Assembly: GCA_021372615.1 (NCBI GenBank)
Contig: JAJFUB010000007.1
Coordinates: 1 to 55,705, forward strand
From: a bacterium
Lineage (GTDB): Bacteria; Armatimonadota; Zipacnadia; Zipacnadales; UBA11051
Reading direction: 5' to 3'
Length of the DNA: 55,705 nucleotides
Positions within the stretch are counted from its first letter, which is position 1. Every line of letters begins with the position of its first letter. Made by a program: the position numbers and the translations under genes. This document shows positions 1-7,271 of this stretch, one piece after another. A model generated the notes under the pieces. That model saw only the letters and a program-made list of their open reading frames with translations. It made no database searches and was not told the origin of the DNA.

Positions 1-149
1 CCGAAGGCGTGCTCCGGGGGCATCAGCATGAAGAGCCAGGTCTCGGGGTAGAAGCAGGCCGATTGGTTGTTGGCCACAAACGGCATGCCGCAGTTGGTGT
101 ACGGGTTCCACAGGGGGATGGTGTTCTGACGCAGTTGCTCAAAGGCGTC
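1..149 (-). pseudogene. YfhO-family membrane protein, detached N-terminal segment
   Basis: Read on the minus strand, this stretch encodes an uninterrupted segment containing IPLWNPYTNCGMPFVANN and then CFYPETWLFMLMPPEHAFG. That is the conserved N-terminal periplasmic loop of the YfhO / GT-C-like membrane protein family (PLWNPY, CG.P, FYP). It has no start codon here: moving upstream on the same strand, a TAG lies immediately before the segment inside the adjacent GC-rich palindromic repeat, and the downstream part runs off the window. The rest of what looks like the same gene lies on the opposite strand from about 204. The fragment is therefore an inverted piece, from a true inversion or an assembly fold-back. 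It cannot be a complete gene as it stands. Confidence 0.7.
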
Positions 150-201
150 CTACCCCCTGCCCCCTCCCTGAAGGGAGGGGGAAAGGCGAACGGCAACGGG
201 G
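144..201 (+). repeat. Dispersed repeat family A copy at the YfhO break
   Basis: GGCGTCCTACCCCCTGCCCC then CTCCCTGAAGGGAGGGGG, followed by AACGGC units. The palindrome CCCTCCCT-GA-AGGGAGGG lies exactly between the oppositely oriented YfhO pieces. Confidence 0.9.
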
Positions 202-203
202 CC

Positions 204-2039
204 ATGGGGTGGGCGGCGCTGCTGGCGCTGGCGACCGGGCTGCAGTTCCTGGCGGGGCATCTGCATGTGTCCTTCTTTGTGCTGCTCATCGTGGCGGCGT
301 ATGCGGCGTTCCGGCTGGTGCAGTTGGCTCGAGGCGGGCAGCGTCGGGCCGCCGGTGGCGCGCTGGCGCTTGTCGCGGCGGCGGTGGTCGTGGGGACCGG
401 GATGGCGATGTTGCAGCTGCTGCCGGTGCTGGAGCTGGCGGGCATGAGCCCACGGTCGGGGGGGCAGAGCTTCAGCGACATTCGGCGCGGCGGCATGGTG
501 CCGGCGTATCTGCTCACGGCCCTGATGCCGGATGTGTTCGGCAACCCGGTGGACTACACGTTCTGGGGCGCGAAGCTGTCACCGGCGGCGCGGGAGTGGG
601 TCGAGACGGCCTGGTACTGCGGCGTTGTGACGCTGCTGCTGGGGATCTTGGCCGTCGCGTGGCGCCGGTTCAGACCCGCGCAGACGTGGTTCTGGCTCGG
701 GGTGTGGCTCGGCGGCGTGGGCCTGGCCTGGGGGACGGGGCTGTACTACCTGTTCTACCTGGCCCTCCCCCCGCTGCGGACGCTGCCGGGGGTGTCGCGG
801 GCGGTCTACCTCTGCTGCTTCGCGGGAGCGGTGTTGGCGGCGTATGGCTACGAGGCCCTCAGCCGCCGCCTGGAAGCGCAGGAGCATGCGGCGGTGCGAC
901 GCGCGGCTGACGGGGTGCTGCTGGTGCTGGGCCTGATCGCCCTCGTGGCCGGCATCGGCGTGTGGCTGTACACCGGCGGCGTGGAGGCGGCGCTGCCGGG
1001 GATCGGGGCATACACGCTGCTGCAACTGGCGCGTTGCCTGGGGCTGCTGGGGGTGGCGGCGCTGGCCATTGCGGCTATGACGTGGGCGCTGCACGGCCGG
1101 GTGCCGCCGGGGCGCATCGTGTGGGGTAAGCTGTTCCTGGTGGGCCTCCTGGCAGCGGACCTGCTGATCTTCGCCCACCATTTCCTGCCCGCCGTGCCGG
1201 CCGCGTACCTGCACTGCCGCAGCGCGGCACTCGACACCATGCGGCAGGACAAGAGCCTCTACCGCATGACCTCCCTGACCGGACAGAACCAGCACGGCAT
1301 TGACCGCATGCCTCCGAACCTGCCCATGGCCCGTGGCTTCCAGGACCTGCAGGGCTCGGATTCGCTGATCTTCCGCGGCTACACCGAGTTGTGGAACACC
1401 ATCCCCAAGGATACGGCCAGCAATCCGATGGCGGACTCGCCACTGCTGGACTTGCTGAACTGCAAGTACCTGGTGACGTCCCTCGACCTGAGCAAGACGC
1501 CGGGCTGGCGGAAGGTAACGAACGACGAGGTGGGGGTGTGGGAGAACACCGAGGTGCTGCCGCGCGCGTTTGTGCCGGCGGCCTTCGAGGCGGTGCCGCT
1601 CGATCAGCAGCTCACGAAGATGGCGCACGACTTCGACCCGCGCCAAGTGGCGTACATGGACCTGGCATGGTGGTCATCCTCTCTGCCGAGCGGGCCGGGG
1701 ATACCACTGCCGGCCCCGGGGTTCAAGACCAGCAGCGGGTTCCGGCCCTTGCAGGTGTCGAACGAGGGCCCGAACGTCGTGAGCGTCAGTGGCTTTGCCG
1801 CCGACGAACTCTTCGTGCTGGGCGACATGTGGTACCCAGGCTGGCACGCGTATGCCGGCGAGCGCGAGACAACGCTCATCAGGAGCGATGGCATGCTCCG
1901 CGCTTCGGCTCCTGACGGGCAGCCGCGGGTCCGCTTCGTGTACTTCCCGGCCTCGTTCGCGGTCGGGGCGTTCGTGACGTGTCTGTGTGTGATGCTGATT
2001 GCGTGCGGGTTGGTGATGGGGAGGAGGGGAGGGTGGTGA
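204..2039 (+). CDS. YfhO-family membrane protein, C-terminal portion
   Basis: Polytopic membrane protein with roughly ten hydrophobic segments and a soluble C-terminal region. Family hallmarks visible are LQFLAGHLHVSFFVLL near the start, LLDLLNCKYLVTSLDL, and the terminal YPGWHAYAGERE...IRSDGMLRA block followed by a last membrane helix. YfhO-type proteins are GT-C-fold enzymes linked to glycosylation of cell-surface polymers. The open frame extends upstream to about base 9, but that extension is antisense to the N-terminal YfhO segment and is not credible coding sequence. ATG 204 is simply the first plausible start after the repeat. The normal N-terminal membrane region (about 150-200 residues) is missing from this strand, so the gene is broken as assembled. 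It is translationally coupled to the next gene through a GTGA overlap. Confidence 0.75.
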   Translation: MGWAALLALATGLQFLAGHLHVSFFVLLIVAAYAAFRLVQLARGGQRRAAGGALALVAAAVVVGTGMAMLQLLPVLELAGMSPRSGGQSFSDIRRGGMVPAYLLTALMPDVFGNPVDYTFWGAKLSPAAREWVETAWYCGVVTLLLGILAVAWRRFRPAQTWFWLGVWLGGVGLAWGTGLYYLFYLALPPLRTLPGVSRAVYLCCFAGAVLAAYGYEALSRRLEAQEHAAVRRAADGVLLVLGLIALVAGIGVWLYTGGVEAALPGIGAYTLLQLARCLGLLGVAALAIAAMTWALHGRVPPGRIVWGKLFLVGLLAADLLIFAHHFLPAVPAAYLHCRSAALDTMRQDKSLYRMTSLTGQNQHGIDRMPPNLPMARGFQDLQGSDSLIFRGYTELWNTIPKDTASNPMADSPLLDLLNCKYLVTSLDLSKTPGWRKVTNDEVGVWENTEVLPRAFVPAAFEAVPLDQQLTKMAHDFDPRQVAYMDLAWWSSSLPSGPGIPLPAPGFKTSSGFRPLQVSNEGPNVVSVSGFAADELFVLGDMWYPGWHAYAGERETTLIRSDGMLRASAPDGQPRVRFVYFPASFAVGAFVTCLCVMLIACGLVMGRRGGW

Positions 2040-3847
2040 AGCGTGCCAAAAAACACGGCGTCCTCACCCCTACCCCTCTCCCTCGCTCCGCTGCGCTTCG
2101 CTCCGGAGAGGGGAACGGCAGCGGCAACGGCGTCCTACCCCCTACCCCCTCCCTGCAGGGAGGGGGAACGGCTGACGACACGCGGCGTGCCAACCGCTGG
2201 CTCGGGCTGGGACTCGGCGCCTTCACGCTCGCGTTGCTGCTGGCGACCGCGGGGGACATTGGGCTGACCTATGATGAGCCGGTCTACTCGTCGCGGGCGA
2301 TGCGGGCCGGGCAGTGGCTCGGGCTTGTCCTCACGGCGCCGTCCGTCGCGTTCGAGCGCGACACCATTGACCGCCTGTGGGACGCCACGGGCGACGAGCA
2401 GGCCGGGCTGCTGAAGCTGATCGCCTGGCCCGCCGCCATGGCCGCTTCCCCGTTCGCGCCGTCGCTGGCCGCCCTCCGGGCCGGGACCATGCTCATCGTC
2501 GCCGTCTTCATCGGCTTCATGTTCGTCTTCCTGGCGAACACGCGGGGGCGGCTGGAGGCGGCGTTCGCCTGCCTCGCGCTCATCTTCATGCCTCGCGTCT
2601 TCACCCACCTGCATCTGCTGACGATGGACGCGCCGGTGATGGCGTTCTCGTTCCTGGCGGTAGCGGCCGCGTACCTGGCGGCGCTGCATGGGCCGGAGCA
2701 ACGCCCCAAGTGCTGGCTGTGGGTGGCGCTGCTGGGGCTGGGCTTCGGTGCGGCGATCTCGTGCAAGGCCAACGGCTGGTTCGTGCCGTTCATCGTGCTG
2801 CCGTGGCTGCTGCTCATGCGTCGCTGGCGCGTGCTGGCCGCGGCGCTGGTCAGCATGGCCATCCTCGGGTCGCTGGTGTTCCTCGCCACCTGGCCCTGGC
2901 TGTGGTTCGATACCGCCGCGCGCGTGGCGCGGTACTTCAGCTTCTTTGTCAAGCACTACCCGATCGGGGTGGAGTACTTCGGCCAGGTCTATGGCGTGGC
3001 GCCGTGGCACTACCCGCTCGTGATGTTGGCCATCACGACACCGCTGGTGGTGCTGGGGTTGGCGGTGGTGGGGGTGGTGAAGGCGGGAATAGGCGACGGC
3101 AACGGCGTCCTCACCCCTGCCCCTCTCCCTCGCTCCGCTGCGTTGCGCTCCGGAGAGGGGAACAGCGACGGCAGCGGGGGTGGGACGCCGTGCGACGGCG
3201 GCCTCCTGCTGCTCATGCTCTGGGCCGTCATCGTCAACCTCGTCCCCGCCATGCTGCCCTCGTCGCCCAAGTACAATGGCGTGCGGCTGTTTCTGCCTGT
3301 CTTCCCGCCCCTGGCGGTGCTCGCTGCGGCCGGGTTCGGCTGGGCGGCGCGCGGGCTGGCGACGAGGTTGGCGCGCGACCTGCGCGAGCGGCGCCTCGTG
3401 CTCGTGTTGCTGCTGCTCGTGGCACTGCTGCCACAGGTATACATGACCACCAGCGTCCACCCCTTCGGCATGTCCTACTACAACGCGCTCATCGGGGGCC
3501 TGCACGGGGCCCAGCAGCAGGGCATGGAGCCGACTTACTGGGGCGATGCCTACGTCGCGGCGCTGCCGTGGCTCAACGAACACGCTCCTCAAGGGGCGCG
3601 GGTGTGGGTCAACGTGGCGGGCTTTGTCAGCTCGGTGCAGATCTACCAGCAGTTTGGGATGCTGCGGTCGGACCTGCAACTGACCGGCGGCGAGGCCGCG
3701 TTCCACGGGGCTGATCTGTACCTCGTGATGAACAAGCCGACCGAACTGGGGGACCTGGGCAAGGAGATTATGGGCGCAGGAAAGGCGTTGTACGTCAAGG
3801 AACTCGACGAGGTGCCGCTGGTGTGGGTGTTCGGCCCGTACAAATGA
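2036..3847 (+). CDS. GT39/ArnT-like membrane glycosyltransferase (PMT family)
   Basis: About 603 residues with many hydrophobic helices. An early luminal acidic motif, GLTYDEPVYSSR, matches the DE motif of GT-C enzymes such as protein mannosyltransferases and ArnT, which move sugars from polyprenyl-phosphate donors. Further GT-C character is seen in LTMDAPVMAF and SCKANGWFVPF. I chose GTG 2036, which overlaps the upstream TGA (GTGA) and follows a strong GGGGAGGAGGGGAGG Shine-Dalgarno stretch. ATG 1979 would overlap the previous gene deeply. The N-terminus holds two different repeat elements in tandem (residues about 8-45) before the first helix, and a third copy sits in frame near 3104-3160 in a loop between helices. 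None breaks the frame. Acceptor and donor are unknown. Confidence 0.8.
   Translation: MKRAKKHGVLTPTPLPRSAALRSGEGNGSGNGVLPPTPSLQGGGTADDTRRANRWLGLGLGAFTLALLLATAGDIGLTYDEPVYSSRAMRAGQWLGLVLTAPSVAFERDTIDRLWDATGDEQAGLLKLIAWPAAMAASPFAPSLAALRAGTMLIVAVFIGFMFVFLANTRGRLEAAFACLALIFMPRVFTHLHLLTMDAPVMAFSFLAVAAAYLAALHGPEQRPKCWLWVALLGLGFGAAISCKANGWFVPFIVLPWLLLMRRWRVLAAALVSMAILGSLVFLATWPWLWFDTAARVARYFSFFVKHYPIGVEYFGQVYGVAPWHYPLVMLAITTPLVVLGLAVVGVVKAGIGDGNGVLTPAPLPRSAALRSGEGNSDGSGGGTPCDGGLLLLMLWAVIVNLVPAMLPSSPKYNGVRLFLPVFPPLAVLAAAGFGWAARGLATRLARDLRERRLVLVLLLLVALLPQVYMTTSVHPFGMSYYNALIGGLHGAQQQGMEPTYWGDAYVAALPWLNEHAPQGARVWVNVAGFVSSVQIYQQFGMLRSDLQLTGGEAAFHGADLYLVMNKPTELGDLGKEIMGAGKALYVKELDEVPLVWVFGPYK
2057..2172 (+). 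repeat. Tandem family B and family A repeats at a gene start
   Basis: Family B at 2057-2116 (GGCGTCCTCACCCCTACCCC, ending CTCCGGAGAGGGG) and family A at 2129-2166 (GGCGTCCTACCCCCTACCCC, ending CTGCAGGGAGGGGG), linked by AACGGCAGCGGCAAC. Both are translated as the N-terminus of the GT39-like protein. Confidence 0.9.
3104..3161 (+). repeat. Dispersed repeat family B copy inside the GT39-like gene
   Basis: GGCGTCCTCACCCCTGCCCC through GCTCCGGAGAGGGG, differing from the copy at 2057 at a few positions. Encodes GVLTPAPLPRSAALRSGEG in frame, in a loop between membrane helices. Confidence 0.9.
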
Positions 3848-3872
3848 CCGTGCTGCCCCCAAGGAGTGCGCC

Positions 3873-5591
3873 ATGCTGAGCCGTTGGGCCGCCAGTGTCT
3901 GCGCGGTGTGCCTGATCGTAGCGGCATCCTCGCCGTGGGCTGCCCCGCTGCCCACCGGGGCCGGGACGCAGCCGCTCGAGGTCACGCTCGAGGGCGGAGC
4001 GAAGATCGCTCCTGACGCGGACCTGAAGCAGGACGTCCTGTTACTGGACGGGCAGCCGAACAGCTATGCGCACTGCCTGGCGCCGGCGGAATGGGGGAGG
4101 CTGCGCAACTTCCGGGTCGAGGTGAGTGTGCGGCCCGATCAGCTGCGCGCCAGTTCCGTCCCCATCGCGTGGCCCGGCAGCTTCATGATCTACCTCAGCG
4201 GCGAGAACAAGCCCTGGGTATGGGTGGAGACCGACAGCGGGCGGTCCATCCACGCCTCGTCTGAGCCGATCCCGCCGACGCAGTGGACGCGCCTGGCCTT
4301 CGAGTACCGAGCCGATGACAACGGCCTGCTGACTGTCAACGGCCGAACCGTGCTGACGATCAACGGTCAGGGCCCCCTCAAGCAGGGCGGGCCGGACCTG
4401 TGGTTCGGACGGTACACCTGGCAGGACCCCAAGGATCGCAAGGAGTACGTCTCGTGGATGAAGGGGGCGGTGGGCCTGCCGCGGGTGACGGTGCTGCCGC
4501 CGGAGGACCGTCTGCAGGTGGACTTGAGCCACATGACCAACAGCATCATCGTCAGTTGGGGCGACGCCATCGTCGTGAACAAGGGTTGGCGGGCGCTGAC
4601 CCGGCCCGGGCACGTGGCGCCCTTCGTGGTCGAGTGCAAGCGCTTGGGCGTCAGGAAGGTCTTCCTGCGCGCTGACCACGAGTTCATTATGCGCTTCTGC
4701 GAGCGGCGGATGGGCGACGACCACTGGTACATGAAGGCCCTCAAGGCCGTCGAGGGGGACATGCTGGGGGCCCTCGTCAAGGGGTGCCATGGGGCGGGGC
4801 TGAAGGTGTATGCCTACCAGTCCATCTTCGACCTGGGCAGCCCGACCTCGGTGCTGTACGGCGGCACCGCTCCCTTCCCGTGGCAGGCGCAGTTCACCAT
4901 CGAGCATCCGGAGTACCTCACCGAGAGCCGGGACGGCAAGAAGCGCCAATGGGGCGTGCTGTGCTATGCCTACCCCGAAGCGCGCCGGTACATGGTCAGC
5001 GTCTTCCAGCATGCGCTGAACAAGTGGGACTTTGATGGGGTCTATGTATGCACGCGCACGCATTCGTACCCGGCGGAGTTTGCTGACCAGTTCGGCTACA
5101 ACCAGCCGATCGTGGACGAGTTCCGGCGCCGACACGGGGTGGACATCCGCACGCAGGAGTTCAGCCGGCCGCAGTGGTGGGATCTGCAGGGCGAGTACCT
5201 GACGCAGCTCCTGCGCGAGCTGCGGGGGGCGCTGCCGGGCAAGGAGATCGTCATCGCCATGCCGCGCAGCGACACCATCGGCCCCCCCTACGGCAACACG
5301 CGGCTCGACTGGCGCACCTGGTGCCAGGAGAGACTTGTGGACGGGATGGTGCTGGGCATCATCAGCGGCGGCTGGCACTACCCCAACACGATGGGGTTGC
5401 CGGGCTATGTGCAGAGCCAGCAGGACAATGTGGGCATGCGCGACCTGGACTATGACCTGAAGGACTGGTTCGGGCCGGTGTGCAAGGCCTCCGGTGTGGA
5501 GCTGTACCTGTCGCGCACTACGTTCCTCGCCGACGCCGAACGCGACGTACTCAAGTACCCGGGCATGACCGGGTTCACCACCTATCTCTGA
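3873..5591 (+). CDS. Secreted LamG-like / GHL10-type glycoside-hydrolase-like protein
   Basis: 572 residues with a signal peptide (hydrophobic core ASVCAVCLIVAASS, cleavage likely after about residue 23). Residues about 35-210 look like a concanavalin/LamG-type beta-sandwich (NGRTVLTINGQGPL, WFGRYTW). The C-terminal half resembles the GHL10 (DUF187-like) TIM-barrel group of putative glycosidases: LKVYAYQSIFDLGS, WDFDGVYVCTRTHSYP, and LDWRTWCQERLVDGMVLG. Catalytic acids are not certain; Asp residues in DFDGV and ESRDGK are candidates only. AAGGAG lies 8 bases before the ATG. It sits between a membrane glycosyltransferase and kdsC-like genes, suggesting a role in surface or dietary glycan processing. 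A paralogue lies at 49213-51399. Confidence 0.7.
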   Translation: MLSRWAASVCAVCLIVAASSPWAAPLPTGAGTQPLEVTLEGGAKIAPDADLKQDVLLLDGQPNSYAHCLAPAEWGRLRNFRVEVSVRPDQLRASSVPIAWPGSFMIYLSGENKPWVWVETDSGRSIHASSEPIPPTQWTRLAFEYRADDNGLLTVNGRTVLTINGQGPLKQGGPDLWFGRYTWQDPKDRKEYVSWMKGAVGLPRVTVLPPEDRLQVDLSHMTNSIIVSWGDAIVVNKGWRALTRPGHVAPFVVECKRLGVRKVFLRADHEFIMRFCERRMGDDHWYMKALKAVEGDMLGALVKGCHGAGLKVYAYQSIFDLGSPTSVLYGGTAPFPWQAQFTIEHPEYLTESRDGKKRQWGVLCYAYPEARRYMVSVFQHALNKWDFDGVYVCTRTHSYPAEFADQFGYNQPIVDEFRRRHGVDIRTQEFSRPQWWDLQGEYLTQLLRELRGALPGKEIVIAMPRSDTIGPPYGNTRLDWRTWCQERLVDGMVLGIISGGWHYPNTMGLPGYVQSQQDNVGMRDLDYDLKDWFGPVCKASGVELYLSRTTFLADAERDVLKYPGMTGFTTYL

Positions 5592-5610
5592 CCGTGTGCA
5601 GGTTGATGAC

Positions 5611-6123
5611 ATGCTCGCCGCTCTTCGCCACAAGCCGCGTATCAAGCTCCTCGCCTGCGATGTCGATGGCGTGCTGACCGATGGCGGGATGTACTTCGGC
5701 GTCGAGGGGCAGGTGATGAAGCGCTTCAACGTCAAGGATGGCCTGGGCATGACGCTCCTGCGGGAAAGCGGCGTCAACATCGCCTTCATCTCGGCCGACA
5801 GCTCGCCGATCTGTCGCGTGCGCGGCGAGAAGCTCCAGGTGCACGACATCTGCTTCGGTGTGGCTGACAAGGCGGAAGCCCTCCGCGAGCTGATGGCGCG
5901 CGATGGCCTCATCCCCGATGAAGTCGTCTACGTGGGGGACGATCTGCCGGACCTGTGCCTGGTGCCGGTAGCGGGCCTCTTTGTGGCTCCGGCCGATGCG
6001 GCGGACGAGGTCAAGCAGGCGGCGGGGTACGTCACCGAGGCTCCCGGGGGGCAGGGCGCCATGCGTGAGATCTGCGACGCCATCCGGGCGCATAACGCGC
6101 GGCTGGGGGGCGCTGATGCCTGA
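5611..6123 (+). CDS. KdsC-like HAD phosphatase (KDO-8-phosphate phosphatase family)
   Basis: About 170 residues, the usual length of KdsC. The HAD nucleophile motif DVDGVLTDG (D17 and D19 from ATG 5611) is complete, followed by KRFNVKDGLGM, a Ser/Thr motif region ISADSS, and the motif III acidic pair VYVGDDLPDL. KdsC hydrolyses 3-deoxy-D-manno-octulosonate 8-phosphate to KDO in the cytoplasm; relatives act on other nonulosonate phosphates or are fused to CMP-sugar enzymes. An in-frame GTG at 5596 could start five residues earlier. I prefer ATG 5611 because the protein then begins like the family. It overlaps the following glycosyltransferase by 8 bases. No kdsA, kdsB or kdsD is in this window, so the exact sugar is open. 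Confidence 0.85.
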   Translation: MLAALRHKPRIKLLACDVDGVLTDGGMYFGVEGQVMKRFNVKDGLGMTLLRESGVNIAFISADSSPICRVRGEKLQVHDICFGVADKAEALRELMARDGLIPDEVVYVGDDLPDLCLVPVAGLFVAPADAADEVKQAAGYVTEAPGGQGAMREICDAIRAHNARLGGADA

Positions 6124-6994
6124 CCTCGGCATCTGCGTGGTGAACTGGAATACGCGCGACCTGCTGGATCGGTGCCTGCAGAGCATCCGTGAGCACGCGG
6201 AGGACCTCGCGGTGGAGGTCGTCGTGGTGGACAACGCCTCCAGCGACGGCAGCGCCGACATGGTGCGCGAGCGGCACCCCTGGGTGCGGCTCCTAGCGAA
6301 CGAGGAGAACTGCTACTACGCAGCCGGCAACAACCAGGGGCTGCGCGCGCTGGAGACGCCGCTGAAGCTGCTGCTCAACCCCGACATCGAGGTCCACGCC
6401 GGCAGTCTGCAGACGCTGGTGCAGTTCCTGCACGAGCATCCGCAGGCGGGGGCGGCGGCCCCGCGCCTGCGCGGCCCGGCGGGGGAAGTCCAGTTCACTT
6501 GCCGCAGCTTCCCCGGCCCGGATGTGGTAGTATACGAGGCGCTCGGGCTGAGCCGTCTCTTCCCCCGCAGCCGCTGGTTCGGCAAGTACCGCATGAGTTG
6601 GTGGAACTACGACGAGACGCGAGCGGTGGATCAGCCCATGGCCTCGGCGCTGCTCGTGCGCGACAAGGCCCTCGGGCAGGTCGGGCTGTTTGATGAGCAG
6701 TTCCCGATGTTCTTCAACGACGTGGACCTGTGCCGGCGGCTGTGGGATGCCGGCTGGGAGGTTTGGTTCACGCCCGTGGCGGAGATGACTCATCTGGGCG
6801 GGGCCGCCACGCGCCAGGTGCGGCGCGAGATGATCATCGCGTCCCATCGCAGCTTCCTGGCCTACTACCGGAAGCACTACCGGGGCAAGGTCAGCCCGAT
6901 TGCGTACGCGGCGGCCGTCCTGCTGCTGACGCTGGGCCTGTACGTGCGTCTCGCGACGACGGCTGTGGGAGCGATGGGCCTTCGCGGTCGGTGA
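6116..6994 (+). CDS. Family 2 glycosyltransferase (rhamnosyltransferase-like)
   Basis: 292 residues. GT-A fold signatures are in order: ICVVNWNTRDLLDRCLQS at the N-terminus, VVVDNASSDGSADMV, the acidic LLLNPDIEV motif that binds the nucleotide-sugar metal, and FFNDVDLCRRLWDAGWEVWF for the acceptor side. This is the WsaF/RfbF-like branch that extends surface polysaccharides. ATG 6116 overlaps the kdsC-like stop and follows a GGGGGG stretch. A C-terminal hydrophobic helix (YAAAVLLLTLGLYVRLA) may anchor it. The last residues and the TGA stop are supplied by a dispersed repeat (the GGTCGGTGACCG palindrome), so the original C-terminus has probably been replaced or cut short. Confidence 0.88.
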   Translation: MPDLGICVVNWNTRDLLDRCLQSIREHAEDLAVEVVVVDNASSDGSADMVRERHPWVRLLANEENCYYAAGNNQGLRALETPLKLLLNPDIEVHAGSLQTLVQFLHEHPQAGAAAPRLRGPAGEVQFTCRSFPGPDVVVYEALGLSRLFPRSRWFGKYRMSWWNYDETRAVDQPMASALLVRDKALGQVGLFDEQFPMFFNDVDLCRRLWDAGWEVWFTPVAEMTHLGGAATRQVRREMIIASHRSFLAYYRKHYRGKVSPIAYAAAVLLLTLGLYVRLATTAVGAMGLRGR

Positions 6995-7045
6995 CCGCTC
7001 CCACGACCGATGGGTCGGGGGTGGTGACCGCTCCTACGGCCGAGG
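6964..7045 (+). repeat. Dispersed repeat family C, one full and one partial copy
   Basis: The core TCGCGGTCGGTGACCGCTCCCAC at about 6982-7004 is preceded by an inverted TGTGGGAGCG at 6964. A degenerate second copy (GGTGGTGACCGCTCCTAC) ends near 7038. The TGA within GGTCGGTGACCG terminates the upstream glycosyltransferase gene. Confidence 0.85.
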
Positions 7046-7064
7046 CAGAGAAAGTGGGTGTTCC

Positions 7065-7241
7065 ATGTCCGAACAGAAGGTTGATGAGAAGCTGCTGGAG
7101 ATCCTCGTGTGCCCGGTGGATAAGGAGCCGGTGAAGCAGGAGGGCGACTTCATCGTCTGCAGCGTCTGCCGGCGCAAGTACCCGATCCGCGAGGGCATCC
7201 CCGTGATGCTGGTGGACGAGGCGGTCATCGAGGAGTCGTAG
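7065..7241 (+). CDS. Trm112-like zinc-binding small protein
   Basis: A 58-residue protein matching the Trm112 / UPF0434 (YcaR) family: LLEILVCPVDKEPV near the start, then IVCSVCRRKYPIREGIPVML. One cysteine in LVCPVD and two in VCSVC are visible; the usual CP.C pair reads CPVD, so one zinc ligand of the first knuckle appears replaced by Asp. Bacterial members are often found beside lipopolysaccharide and nucleotide-sugar genes; eukaryotic Trm112 activates methyltransferases. Here it sits between two family 2 glycosyltransferases. Spacing from a weak GTGGGTG purine stretch to the ATG is plausible. Confidence 0.85.
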   Translation: MSEQKVDEKLLEILVCPVDKEPVKQEGDFIVCSVCRRKYPIREGIPVMLVDEAVIEES

Positions 7242-7271
7242 GGCGAGCAGGCCCCCGGTTCGGAGAGCGGC

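Noticed and set aside
9-203. N-terminal extension of the plus-strand YfhO frame
   Set aside because: It is antisense to a clear YfhO segment on the other strand and includes a repeat, so it is not natural coding sequence.
2135-3985. 616-codon minus-strand frame opposite the GT39-like gene
   Set aside because: Composition is Arg/His/Gln-rich with no domain; the plus strand encodes a recognisable membrane protein.
4041-5912. 623-codon minus-strand frame opposite the GHL10-like and kdsC-like genes
   Set aside because: It crosses two genes with clear motifs on the plus strand and has none of its own.
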